This document shows, piece after piece, positions 35,516 to 44,299 of a DNA stretch of 64,000 bases. The translations under genes and the position numbers were made by a program. Origin of the DNA: Oscillospiraceae bacterium (lineage in GTDB: Bacteria > Bacillota > Clostridia > Oscillospirales > Ruminococcaceae); assembly GCA_025757845.1 (NCBI GenBank), contig CP107211.1, positions 1,426,001 through 1,490,000 on the forward strand, in the 5' to 3' direction. Each line of letters opens with the position of its first letter. Position 1 is the first letter of the stretch. Under the pieces are notes generated by a model. The model did no database searches, had not been told where the DNA came from, and saw only the letters and a list, made by a program, of their open reading frames with translations.

Positions 35516-35706
35516 GGTACTTGCACCTCCTAGAGTGAAGTAAGGAATCAAAATAATCAGCTTGACTATTTTACCAGAGATGCGGGCAAAATGCAAGTCT
35601 TTTTTCAAAATTTCCGTCATCTTTTTCCAATCTTTTGCAGCAAGGGTTGCTCAACCGGCCAAAAGATAGTATTATAATAGAAAATGTTGTTTTTCAGGAG
35701 ATGCTT

Positions 35707-36378
35707 ATGACACGGGCAACCTATTATCTCGTCCGCGCACTGGTGGCACTGGTGGCCATCCCGTTCCATGAGGCCGGCCATGCGTTGGCTGCCTGGCTGC
35801 TGGGGGACCCCACCGCCAAACGCGAAGGCCGCCTTTCGCTGAATCCGTTTGCTCACTTTGACCTGCTGGGCACGTTGTGCATGGTGTTTGCGGGTGTGGG
35901 CTGGGCAAAGCCGGTCTCCACCAACCCCCGCAACTTCAAAAACCCCAAGTGGGGCATGGCCCTCACTGCATTGGCGGGCCCGGTGGCCAACATTGTGCTG
36001 GCCTATCTTGCCATGGTGCTGTGGAAGGTACTGTACTATTGGGCTCCGGTAAACCAGGTCACCTACTACCTGGCCTACTTCCTCCAGTATATGGTGCTGA
36101 TGAACGTGAGCCTGGCGGTGTTCAACTTTATCCCGGTGCCGCCGCTGGATGGCAGCCGCATCCTGCTGGTGGCGCTGCCCCAGCGGGCGTACTTCGGCCT
36201 GATGAAGTACGAGCGCTATATCATGATCGCGCTGCTGGCGGCGGTGTGGATGGGCCTGCTGGATACCCCGCTGTATTACCTGAACAATGCTGTGTGGGAT
36301 CTGCTGAGCCTGGGCACCGGATACATCGACAAGATCGCATACTCGGCCTACTTTGTCATGACAGGGACGGTGGTGTAA
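35707..36378 (+). CDS. Site-2 protease family metalloprotease (M50)
   Basis: A 223-residue membrane zinc protease. HEAGH (21-25) gives the zinc site, and the third ligand is the Asp in PVPPLDG near 152-158. About five to six membrane helices are seen. The start is the ATG at 35707, seven nt after AGGAG; the ATG at 35701 is too close. There is no PDZ domain, so it is the compact Rip/YwhC-like type. It is the first gene of a run with scpA, scpB, DUF2953 and ytfJ, with three bases to scpA. Confidence 0.9.
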   Translation: MTRATYYLVRALVALVAIPFHEAGHALAAWLLGDPTAKREGRLSLNPFAHFDLLGTLCMVFAGVGWAKPVSTNPRNFKNPKWGMALTALAGPVANIVLAYLAMVLWKVLYYWAPVNQVTYYLAYFLQYMVLMNVSLAVFNFIPVPPLDGSRILLVALPQRAYFGLMKYERYIMIALLAAVWMGLLDTPLYYLNNAVWDLLSLGTGYIDKIAYSAYFVMTGTVV

Positions 36379-36381
36379 GCC

Positions 36382-37101
36382 ATGGCTGTCACCGAGGAAT
36401 TGACCTTCCACCTGGAAGATTTTGACGGCCCCCTGGAATTATTGCTGGCTCTTGTGGCCAAACATAAGATGGACCTGCACAACATCCCCATTCTGGAACT
36501 GATCGACCAGTACACCCGCACGGTGGAGCAGGCCGACCCGGACCCGGAGACCGCCAGCGCCTTTATCGAGATGGCGGCCCATCTGGTGGAGATGAAGAGC
36601 TATCTGCTGCTGCCCCGCAGCGAAGAGGGTGAGCGGATGAAGCAGGAATTCACCGGCCAGCTCATCGAGTACGACCAGTGCCGCCGTATGGCCGCGCTGC
36701 TGCGGGCAAAAGGGGAGCAGGCACCGGTGTTCGTGCGGCAGCCGATGGAGATGGAGTGGGACAACACCTATACCCTGCACCATGCACCCCAAATTTTGGC
36801 CGACTACTGGAATGCCCTTGCCGGGCGCACCCGCCTGCGCCGGGAGCCCACCCAGCAGCAGTTTGAGCCGCTGGTCACGGCCCCCATGGTGTCGGTGACC
36901 AGCCGGGTGGTGTACATCCTGCGCAGCCTCATCAGCGGGGCAGCGGCCCGCATGGGCCAGCTGTTCTCGCCCCGGCAGAGCCGCAGCACCAACGTGGCCA
37001 CCTTTCTGGCCCTGCTGGAGCTGGTGCGCGGCGGCCGCGTCACCCTGGGGGAGAACGGGGAGCTGACCATGCAGCGCACCCGGATAAAGGAGAAAAAATG
37101 A
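36382..37101 (+). CDS. scpA: Segregation and condensation protein A
   Basis: A 239-residue kleisin linking Smc heads in the Smc-ScpAB complex that compacts and separates chromosomes. FEGPLELLLALV-like N-terminal sequence (FDGPLELLL) and the winged-helix C-terminus are present. The start is close behind the M50 stop, and its stop overlaps the scpB ATG. Confidence 0.95.
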   Translation: MAVTEELTFHLEDFDGPLELLLALVAKHKMDLHNIPILELIDQYTRTVEQADPDPETASAFIEMAAHLVEMKSYLLLPRSEEGERMKQEFTGQLIEYDQCRRMAALLRAKGEQAPVFVRQPMEMEWDNTYTLHHAPQILADYWNALAGRTRLRREPTQQQFEPLVTAPMVSVTSRVVYILRSLISGAAARMGQLFSPRQSRSTNVATFLALLELVRGGRVTLGENGELTMQRTRIKEKK

Positions 37102-37634
37102 ACCAGAAACAGATTCGTGCAGCGGTGGAAGCCATGCTGTTCGCCTGCGGGGAGCCCATCGGCTCCGACAAGCTGGCGCAGGCCGTGCAGCTGCCCCAGA
37201 CCAGCGTGGAAAACGCGCTGGAAGAGCTGCGCACCCGCTACACCCGGGAGGACAGCGGCCTGTGCCTGCTGCACCTGAACACCCGCTGGCAGCTGGCCAC
37301 CAAGACCGAGTGGGCCGATTGCGTGCGCCGTGTGCTGGACAGCCGCCGCGCCGTGCCGCTGGGCCCTGCCGCCATGGAGACCCTGACCGTGATCGCCTAC
37401 AATCAGCCGGTGTCCCGCGCTTTCATCGAGCAGGTGCGCGGGGTGGACTCCTCGTCCAGCGTGTCCGGCCTGCTGGAAAAGGGCCTGATCGAGGAAGCGG
37501 GCCGTCTGGACCTGCCGGGCCGCCCGGTGAGCTTCCGCACCACCGACACCTTTTTAAGAGTATTCGGCTTGTCCAGTCTGGCGGACCTGCCGCCGGTGCA
37601 TCAGCCGGAAGCCCCGGCAGAAAGCGAGGGATGA
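37098..37634 (+). CDS. scpB: Segregation and condensation protein B
   Basis: A 178-residue partner of ScpA with two winged-helix domains. EAMLFACGEPIGSDKLAQ and ALEVIAYNQP-like (TLTVIAYNQPVSR) motifs are diagnostic. A four-base ATGA overlap couples it to scpA. Confidence 0.96.
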   Translation: MNQKQIRAAVEAMLFACGEPIGSDKLAQAVQLPQTSVENALEELRTRYTREDSGLCLLHLNTRWQLATKTEWADCVRRVLDSRRAVPLGPAAMETLTVIAYNQPVSRAFIEQVRGVDSSSSVSGLLEKGLIEEAGRLDLPGRPVSFRTTDTFLRVFGLSSLADLPPVHQPEAPAESEG

Positions 37635-37637
37635 CCC

Positions 37638-38312
37638 ATGACCACCGTTCTTGCCGCTGTGGGCGGGGTGCTGCTGTTCCTGCTGAAGGTCCTTGGCATC
37701 CTGCTGCTGGTGGTGCTGGCTCTAATGGTGCTGTTGCTGCTCATCCCGTTCTGTGCGGATGTCAGCTGGGAGCAGGACACCCTGACCGTAAAGGCCGGGG
37801 CACTGGGCATCACCTTCCCGGTGTTCCAGTACCCGAAGCCGGTGCCGACGGAGGAGAGCAAGCGCAAAAAGAAGCCGAAAAAGGCAAAAGCGGCAAAGAA
37901 GCCTGCCAAGGAGAAAAAGCCCGCAGAGCCGCGCAAAAAGGCAAAGCTGACTCTGAACATCCTGTGCACCATCCTGCGCGGAGCCGGGACGCTGATCCGG
38001 GCTGTATTCGGCGCGCTGCGCATCACCCACATCCGGGTGTGCCTTGGCGTGCGCGGGGAGGACCCTGCTGCAGCGGCCCGCAATTACGGCAAGCTGCAGG
38101 CATGGCTATATCCGGTGCTGGGTGTGCTTGACCGCTTCATTTACCTGCAGTTTGACGAACTGCGCATCGTGCCGGACTTTGGCAGCGCTGAACCCACCGT
38201 AGAGGACCATGTGTCCTTGCGCATTTCGGCAAGGGCGCTGTTTATCGTCGTCGCAGCGGTGCGTGTGCTGGCGGAGTTCTGGCGCGAAAAGGTGCTGGAC
38301 GTTTTCCTGTAA
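37638..38312 (+). CDS. DUF2953 membrane protein
   Basis: A 224-residue protein. One or two N-terminal membrane segments (about 5-37) precede a Lys/Pro-rich linker (about 73-105) and a C-terminal domain with an RISARALFIV segment near the end. DUF2953 proteins lie next to scpB and ytfJ in many spore formers and have no established function. Three bases separate it from scpB. Confidence 0.8.
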   Translation: MTTVLAAVGGVLLFLLKVLGILLLVVLALMVLLLLIPFCADVSWEQDTLTVKAGALGITFPVFQYPKPVPTEESKRKKKPKKAKAAKKPAKEKKPAEPRKKAKLTLNILCTILRGAGTLIRAVFGALRITHIRVCLGVRGEDPAAAARNYGKLQAWLYPVLGVLDRFIYLQFDELRIVPDFGSAEPTVEDHVSLRISARALFIVVAAVRVLAEFWREKVLDVFL

Positions 38313-38429
38313 CTGTGGTACACTGAACAAAATAGTGTGACGAGTGTGACGGAGCCTGACAGTCTGCGATCTCCCGGTAAAACTCCGGGGACACAGGCCT
38401 GACAAAAACGATCAAAGGAGATTTGCATT

Positions 38430-38837
38430 ATGGCTGAGCATCCGATTCAGGGCATTATGAACGTTACCATGGACAAGATCCACGAGATGGTGGACGCCAA
38501 TACCATCATCGGCAAGCCTATCACCACCGAGGACGGCACCACCATCCTGCCAGTGTCCAAGGTGAGCTTTGGTTTTGCCTCCGGCGGCACCGACTTTGAC
38601 GGCAAGAATGCCGCCAACAAGGACCTGTTCGGCGGCGGCTCCGGCGCGGGCGTCAACATCCAGCCGGTGGCATTTCTGGTGATCAAGGACGGCTGCGTGC
38701 GCACCATCCAGCTGACGGACGGCTCCAATAGTGTTGACCGTGCTCTGGCCATGCTGCCGGAGCTGGTGGAAAAAGTGTCTGCACTGGTCAGCAAAAAGGG
38801 CGAAAAGCCCGCAGACGAGGCACCCAAGGCAGAGTAA
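38430..38837 (+). CDS. ytfJ: GerW/YtfJ-family sporulation protein
   Basis: A 135-residue protein of the YtfJ/GerW family. HPIQGIMNVTMDKIHEMVDANTIIG and VSFGFASGGTDF match the family core. In Bacillus it is made under the spore sigma factor and affects spore germination. Here it follows DUF2953 after a 117-bp gap with AAAGGAG before the ATG. Its presence in a lineage not known to make spores suggests a retained or reassigned function. Confidence 0.9.
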   Translation: MAEHPIQGIMNVTMDKIHEMVDANTIIGKPITTEDGTTILPVSKVSFGFASGGTDFDGKNAANKDLFGGGSGAGVNIQPVAFLVIKDGCVRTIQLTDGSNSVDRALAMLPELVEKVSALVSKKGEKPADEAPKAE

Positions 38838-38861
38838 GCCTTGACAGGAACCCTCTGACTA

Positions 38862-38985
38862 GGCGGTATGCCGGTAGCTTTCTCCTCGGACACGAATCGG
38901 GCCATTCCATCGCCCGCCCTACTGCCTGCGGCAGCAGGGTCCCACCCCAGCGGACGGTCCTCGGAGAAACTCCCGGCACACCGCC
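38862..38985. repeat. Imperfect inverted-repeat element
   Basis: About 30-bp arms: GGCGGTATGCCGG at 38862 and CCGGCACACCGCC ending at 38985, with CTCCTCGG / TCCTCGGAG continuing inward. It looks like a small MITE-like element or a structured RNA, placed 25 bp after ytfJ. It does not resemble the repeat family at 22155 and 49229. Confidence 0.55.
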
Positions 38986-39089
38986 CCATCAACCTAAGCC
39001 GTAACCGCAGACTTCCAACCTGCGGTTTGAGATACAGCACGTTATGGCGTGCGTTTTGAGCGCCGGGAGGCGCACAAGGAGTTTTTATT

Positions 39090-39917
39090 ATGGCAGAAGA
39101 ACGTATTCAGAAGATCATGGCCGAGCAGGGCCTGTGCTCCCGCCGTGCGGCCGAGCAGATCATTGCCGAGGGCCGCGTCAAGGTCAATGGCCACCCCGTG
39201 AAGGTGGGCGACAAGATGGACCCCCACCGTGATGTGCTGCATGTGGACGATCAGCGCATCTACATCCAGAAGGATCAGCAGCTGTATTATCTGGCCCTGT
39301 ACAAGCCCCGCGGCTATGTCACCACCGCCAGCGATGAGCTGGGCCGCAAGACGGTCATGGAGCTGGTGAGCGATATCCCTGCCCGCCTGTACCCGGTGGG
39401 CCGCCTGGACAAGGACAGCGAGGGTCTGCTGCTTATGACCAACGACGGTGCCTTTGCACAGGCAGTTACCCATCCGTCGGGCGGCATCTCCAAGCTGTAC
39501 CGCGTGACCGTGCAGCCCCGTGCCGACGAAGCGCAGATTATCAAGATGAGCAGCGGCGTGGTGCTGGACGACGGCACCAAGACCCTGCCCTGTGCCATCA
39601 ATGTGGTCACCGACGAGCCGGGCCGCACCGTGATGGAAATGACCCTGAAAGAGGGCAAGAACCGCGAGATCCGCCGCATGTGCGAGGCCGTCGGTCTGGA
39701 AGTGGTGCGCCTGAAGCGCAACGCCGAAGGTGTGGTCAAGCTGGGCATGCTCAAGCCGGGCACCTACCGGGAGCTGACCAAGGCAGAGATCAACGGCCTG
39801 CGTTCGGCCGCCGCCAAGGGCCGCGCCCAGACCCGCAGCGCAGCACTGCAGTCCAAGGCAGCAGAACGCCGTCCCCGTGGTCCGGTGGGCAAGAGTGCCC
39901 CGAAAAAGCGGAAGTAA
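39090..39917 (+). CDS. RluB/RsuA-family pseudouridine synthase
   Basis: A 275-residue rRNA pseudouridine synthase. An S4 RNA-binding domain (about 1-60) leads to the catalytic domain with GRLDKDSEGLLLMTNDG, including the catalytic Asp, and KEGKNREIRRM. A basic disordered tail (about 240-275) follows. AAGGAG precedes the ATG. RluB, RsuA and YtzG cannot be separated by eye. Confidence 0.92.
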   Translation: MAEERIQKIMAEQGLCSRRAAEQIIAEGRVKVNGHPVKVGDKMDPHRDVLHVDDQRIYIQKDQQLYYLALYKPRGYVTTASDELGRKTVMELVSDIPARLYPVGRLDKDSEGLLLMTNDGAFAQAVTHPSGGISKLYRVTVQPRADEAQIIKMSSGVVLDDGTKTLPCAINVVTDEPGRTVMEMTLKEGKNREIRRMCEAVGLEVVRLKRNAEGVVKLGMLKPGTYRELTKAEINGLRSAAAKGRAQTRSAALQSKAAERRPRGPVGKSAPKKRK

Positions 39918-40284
39918 GCACGTTTGTAGGAGAAGGGACCCCTGTGCATGATTTTGCGCGGAGGTCCCTTTTTGCGGTTGAACGTACTGCAGCGCCTACA
40001 AGTGAAGAATCGTCATATCTTCATTTGAAAAATGAGCAAAATTGATTCAAGAAGATGCAGCGGTGAAAATACGCGCATCACCGTCAAAAGATGAAACCGG
40101 GGTTTTGCGGGAGGGGAACTGTGTGCCTGCCGGAAACAGGAGATGCTTTCGACAACAAAAGTTCATCCTCCTGAAGCAACTCTGTTCTTCGACGGAAATT
40201 GTGCTATAATACAAAAGCAACGCTTTGCCCGGCCCGGTGGGCCCGGCCTGCAGAGCAGATTGGAAACAAGGAGTTTATGGAATC
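39918..40284 (+). other. Intergenic region before symporter, no gene
   Basis: It holds the terminator at 39933-39973 and a TATAAT near 40204-40210 that probably serves the symporter gene, with only a weak -35. A GC-rich dyad (GCCCGGCCC / GGGCCCGGCC) lies near 40227-40248 in the leader. No ORF has a ribosome binding site. Confidence 0.5.
39933..39973 (+). terminator. Terminator after pseudouridine synthase
   Basis: AAGGGACC / GGTCCCTT stem with T run. Confidence 0.8.
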
Positions 40285-41655
40285 ATGGAAAGAGAAACCC
40301 TGAAGTCCCGCCTGGGCTTCATCCTGCTTTCCGCGGGCTGCGCCATCGGCATCGGCAACGTGTGGAAGTTCCCCTATATTGCCGGTCAGGGCGGCGGCGG
40401 CGCATTCGTGCTGTTTTATCTGGTGTTCCTGGTCATCCTGGGCCTGCCCATCATGACCATGGAGTTTGCGGTGGGCCGTGCCTCCCGCAAAAGCCCGGTG
40501 CGGGCCTATCAGGCACTGGAAAAGCCGGGCCAGAAATGGCACATCCACGGCTATCTCACCCTGATCGGTTGCTATCTGCTGATGATGTTCTACACCACGG
40601 TGGCCGGCTGGATGCTGCACTATTTCTACATGACCGCCACCGGTCAGCTGTCCGGCCTGAACGCCGAGCAGGTAGCCGGTAAGTTCACCGAGATGCTGGC
40701 CAGCCCCGGCGTGATGACCTTCTGGATGGTGTTCGTGGTGGTGCTGGGCATTCTGGTGTGCGCCAAGGGCCTGCAGAACGGTCTGGAGCGGGTGACCAAG
40801 GTCATGATGATCGCTCTGCTGGCCATCATGGTGGTGCTGGCGGTCAACAGCCTGTTCATGCCCGGCGCAAAAGAGGGCCTCGAGTTCTATCTGGTACCCG
40901 ATTTTGCCCGTATGCAGGAGGTGGGCGTGGTCAACACACTGGTGTCGGCCATGAACCAGGCCTTCTTCACCCTGAGCCTTGGCATCGGTGCCATGGCCAT
41001 CTTCGGCAGTTACATCGGCAAGGAGCACTCCCTGCTGGGCGAGTCGGTCCGCATCGTGGTGCTGGACACCTTTGTGGCCATCACCGCCGGTCTGATCATC
41101 TTCCCGGCCTGCTTCACCTATGGTGTGGACCAGACCAGCGGCCCCAGCCTGATCTTCATCACTCTGCCCAACATCTTTGCCAATATGGCGCTGGGTCGTC
41201 TGTGGGGCACCCTGTTCTTCCTGTTCATGGCCTTTGCGGCCCTGTCCACGGTGCTGGCCGTGTTCGAGAACATCATCTGCTGCGGCATGGAGCTCACCGG
41301 CTGCAGCCGCAAAAAGTCCAGTCTGGTGAACTTGGTGCTCATCATTGCGCTGTCCATGCCCTGTGTGCTGGGCTATAACCTCTGGGCCTGGGACGGCTTT
41401 GCCGTGTTCGGCGGTGCCGTGCTGGACTTTGAGGACTTCCTGGTCAGCAACCTGTTCCTGCCGCTGGGCAGTCTGGTGTACCTGCTGTTCTGCGTCACCA
41501 AGTACGGCTGGGGCTGGGACAACTACAAAAAGGAAGTCAACATCGGCAAGGGCCTCAAGATGCACGACTGGATGCGCGGCTACCTGACCTATGTTCTGCC
41601 AGTCATCGTGCTGTTCATCTTTGCCTTTGGCATCTACGACAAATTCTTCGCATAA
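40285..41655 (+). CDS. Sodium-dependent transporter, neurotransmitter:sodium symporter family
   Basis: A 456-residue LeuT-fold symporter that takes up amino acids or related amines with sodium. GCAIGIGNVWKFPY (about 16-29) is the unwound helix 1 that binds sodium and substrate. Around eleven to twelve membrane helices follow. The start is the ATG at 40285, eleven nt after AAGGAG. The exact substrate cannot be read from sequence. A terminator separates it from the two-component genes. Confidence 0.93.
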   Translation: MERETLKSRLGFILLSAGCAIGIGNVWKFPYIAGQGGGGAFVLFYLVFLVILGLPIMTMEFAVGRASRKSPVRAYQALEKPGQKWHIHGYLTLIGCYLLMMFYTTVAGWMLHYFYMTATGQLSGLNAEQVAGKFTEMLASPGVMTFWMVFVVVLGILVCAKGLQNGLERVTKVMMIALLAIMVVLAVNSLFMPGAKEGLEFYLVPDFARMQEVGVVNTLVSAMNQAFFTLSLGIGAMAIFGSYIGKEHSLLGESVRIVVLDTFVAITAGLIIFPACFTYGVDQTSGPSLIFITLPNIFANMALGRLWGTLFFLFMAFAALSTVLAVFENIICCGMELTGCSRKKSSLVNLVLIIALSMPCVLGYNLWAWDGFAVFGGAVLDFEDFLVSNLFLPLGSLVYLLFCVTKYGWGWDNYKKEVNIGKGLKMHDWMRGYLTYVLPVIVLFIFAFGIYDKFFA

Positions 41656-41661
41656 AACTGC

Positions 41662-41694
41662 GGCTCCTCTTATCTGGTTAAGAGGAGCCTTTTC
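41662..41694 (+). terminator. Terminator after symporter
   Basis: GGCTCCTCT / AGAGGAGCC stem followed by TTTT. Confidence 0.85.
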
Positions 41695-41713
41695 TGACAG
41701 AAAGGAGTTCCGG

Positions 41714-42439
41714 ATGCACATTCTTGTCTGCGACGACGATGCCGCCTTCAGCGCGAAGGTGGCGGAGTATGCGGCGACTTACTTTGAAGCGCACGAGATC
41801 CCGGTGCAGGCTACGGTCTGTTCCGACCCGGAGCAGGTGCTGACGATCCCGGACCTGGAGCTGTACCGCATTGCATTTCTGGATGTGGACATGCCGCAGG
41901 TCAACGGCATTGCACTGGGCGGCCAGCTCCGGCACCGCAATCCGGACATCTGTCTGGTCTATGTATCGGCCTATCTGGCCTTTGCGCTGGATGGCTACAA
42001 GGTCAACGCCTACCGCTACATCCTCAAACGGGACGTCGCCAAGCAGCTGCCCAGCTGTCTGGAGGACATCTATGCGTCCATGATGCAGGCCGGTACCAAG
42101 ACCCTCACCGTGCACCACAACCGCGAGAACATTCGCATCCCGCTGGACCAGATCTATTATCTGGAGAGCGAGGGCCGGGTCATCAATGTGTATGGGGACA
42201 TTGCGCGGGAACATTTCTGTACCTTTTACGGCAAGCTGAAGGAGCTGCCGCCCATTCTGGCCCAGAATGGTTTTTTGCAGGTGGGCCGCAGCGATGTGGT
42301 CAACCTGCAGCATGTGTGCGCCATCCGGAATTACCGGGTGCTGATGAAAAACGGCGTGGAGCTCAGCGTCAGCCGCAGCAAGTATGCGGCTGTCCGCGCG
42401 GCCTATCTGGAATGGAAGGGGCAGTTCGGTGATGAGTGA
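41714..42439 (+). CDS. LytTR-family response regulator
   Basis: A 241-residue regulator. The receiver domain has the acidic pocket DDD (8-10) and phospho-acceptor Asp in FLDVDMPQ (near 57-59). The LytTR DNA-binding domain covers the C-terminal half (LDQIYYLESEGRVI onward, with FLQVGRSDVVNLQHV). AAAGGAG precedes the ATG. Its 3' end overlaps the sensor kinase start by eight bases. Such pairs commonly respond to peptides or surface signals. Confidence 0.94.
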   Translation: MHILVCDDDAAFSAKVAEYAATYFEAHEIPVQATVCSDPEQVLTIPDLELYRIAFLDVDMPQVNGIALGGQLRHRNPDICLVYVSAYLAFALDGYKVNAYRYILKRDVAKQLPSCLEDIYASMMQAGTKTLTVHHNRENIRIPLDQIYYLESEGRVINVYGDIAREHFCTFYGKLKELPPILAQNGFLQVGRSDVVNLQHVCAIRNYRVLMKNGVELSVSRSKYAAVRAAYLEWKGQFGDE

Positions 42440-43721
42440 CAGCCTTATCTGGACGCTGCTGGGGCATCTGGTGTGCATTGCGCAGTGGGCGGCGTTCATT
42501 CTGGTGGATTATGCCTATTTGGGCCGGGGCAGGCGGTTCCGTCACCCCTGTGTGTGGGCCGCGCTGCTGGCGCTGGCTGTGCTTGCGCTCTCGGTGCTGT
42601 GCGGTTTTGGCTTTTTCAATATCAAATCAGTGGTCAGCAATATCATCTACCTGCTGGTCATCGCGCTGCTGTTCGGCGGCACGGCAGTGGACCGGATGTC
42701 TGCCTGCATCATCAACGGCATTCTGTGCCTGCTTACCGAAAATACGGTCAGCTTTGTCTTTGCACGGCTCCACGGCATCTGCCCCGGTGAAGTCTGGCAC
42801 TACAGGACCTGTCTGGCGGCACTGGTGATCTCAATTTTGCTGGTGGGCATTCTGGCAGCACGCTTTCTGTGCCGGTGGAACCACTGCAGTGCGCTGGACC
42901 CGCTGCAGGCATTGCTGATGAGCTTTTTCCCGGGCGTCGTGGTGCTGCTGAACATCTTCATCATGATCTCCTCCAACCGCCGCGTGCCCACTCTGCTGGA
43001 CCTGATGCTGACGGTGGGCCTGACCATTGCGGTGCTGGTGCACCTGGCCATCGTGCAGATGTTCAACGATCAGGTGGTGCAGGGGCAGGCGTCGCACTTT
43101 CAGGCCGCGCTGGAACAGCAGCGCGCAGAAGCTCTCATGGAGTCCTACACGGCACAGCGCCGCCTGACCCATGAGTTCACCAACCACATTGCCGCACTGG
43201 ATGCGCTGCTCCGGCAGGGCGACCTGACCGGCGCACAGGAATACCTTTCCAGCGTGAGCAAGATGGTGGCCGCCGGAACCACCATTCTGGACACCCACAA
43301 CCCACTGCTGGACTCCCTGCTCAGCCGCAAGTATGAGGAAGCTGCGCAGCAGGGAGTGGAGCTGTACTTCGACCTGTGTGACCTCAAGGACCTGCCCTTT
43401 TGCGGCACGGACCTGGTCATCGTCATCTCCAACCTGCTGGACAATGCCATCCGGGCGGCGGCGCAGGCCAAACCGCCGGAGGTGTACCTGCGGGCGCGCA
43501 GGAACGAGGAAGAATACCTCATCTCGGTGCGCAACCGGGTGCAGAAGGACCTGGAGCTGGTGGATGGGGAGCTGCCGCGTTCCACCAAGGCAGAGCCGGG
43601 CCATGGCATGGGCCTTGTCAACGTGCGGGAGGTGCTGGACCGCTGCCGCTGCGAGTACACGCTCAGCTGCCGGGACCGCTGGTTTCGCTTTACCTGTGCG
43701 GTGCCTACCCGCAAGTTGTGA
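42432..43721 (+). CDS. GHKL-domain sensor histidine kinase
   Basis: A 429-residue kinase with about six N-terminal membrane helices (to ~residue 210), then a histidine region LTHEFTNHIAAL and a GHKL ATPase domain with NLLDNAIRAA (N box) and GHGMGL (G box). It is the AgrC/ComD-like group that partners LytTR regulators. No peptide precursor gene is recognised next to it. The eight-base overlap shows translational coupling. Confidence 0.93.
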   Translation: MSDSLIWTLLGHLVCIAQWAAFILVDYAYLGRGRRFRHPCVWAALLALAVLALSVLCGFGFFNIKSVVSNIIYLLVIALLFGGTAVDRMSACIINGILCLLTENTVSFVFARLHGICPGEVWHYRTCLAALVISILLVGILAARFLCRWNHCSALDPLQALLMSFFPGVVVLLNIFIMISSNRRVPTLLDLMLTVGLTIAVLVHLAIVQMFNDQVVQGQASHFQAALEQQRAEALMESYTAQRRLTHEFTNHIAALDALLRQGDLTGAQEYLSSVSKMVAAGTTILDTHNPLLDSLLSRKYEEAAQQGVELYFDLCDLKDLPFCGTDLVIVISNLLDNAIRAAAQAKPPEVYLRARRNEEEYLISVRNRVQKDLELVDGELPRSTKAEPGHGMGLVNVREVLDRCRCEYTLSCRDRWFRFTCAVPTRKL

Positions 43722-44299
43722 CAGTTACCGATGCAGAATATGACATTTTCTCTGCAACAATAGCGTAACTCTGCTATACTGGACCCAGTAAAGGAACGCA
43801 AGGCAGTGCAGGCAGAGGTTGCGGCCGGGAGCTTTTCCGGGTTCTGCAGCATTGTGGCGTCAGGCTGCGGTGCGTGTGCAGCTGTGAAACCTTTGCTTTT
43901 GCGGGCTGTTCCGGTGGCGTGTGCCGGGCAGCGTATCCGATGGAGCTTTTGGCGGCGGTCTTTGGGGCTTTGCTGTACATAAAGGTTCGTCCGGCCCGTG
44001 CCCTGTGTGGAAACGGAGCATCGGCTGGGTCTGTGATTTATGCCGCGAGAAGCTTCATCGGAATTTTCTGAAGATCGTTGCAGCGGAAGAACAGCTGCTG
44101 CAAAATGGAAAGGCTGTTGTGCAAATTTTGCGCGGCAGCTTTTTTGTGTAACAAAATTTCACATGAAATCCTATGGAAACTGTAGAATCTTGACGAAAAA
44201 AGTGCTATATTGGAACAAGCAAAGCATTTTTGCATCAAATTGGCAAAGCGTGCAAAAGGCTGCACGGTGCTTGCCCAATTATGAAGGAGGCAATGTTCT
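43722..44299 (+). ncRNA. Candidate non-coding transcript
   Basis: 578 bases without a convincing gene. A TATACT lies at 43775-43780 with only a weak -35. A hairpin with AGCTGC / GCAGCT and CAAAAT / ATTTTG pairs (44093-44140) followed by TTTTT marks a probable terminator, which would give an RNA of about 360 nt. The two ORFs inside lack ribosome binding sites. No known RNA family (RNase P, 6S) was recognised with certainty. Confidence 0.35.

Noticed and set aside
43787..44146. RNase P or 6S RNA
   Set aside because: The invariant RNase P core was not found, and the 6S long-helix-with-bubble form could not be drawn with confidence.
43874..44151. Small ORFs in the gap before the secreted protein
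   Set aside because: No ribosome binding sites and no recognisable domain; the region looks non-coding.
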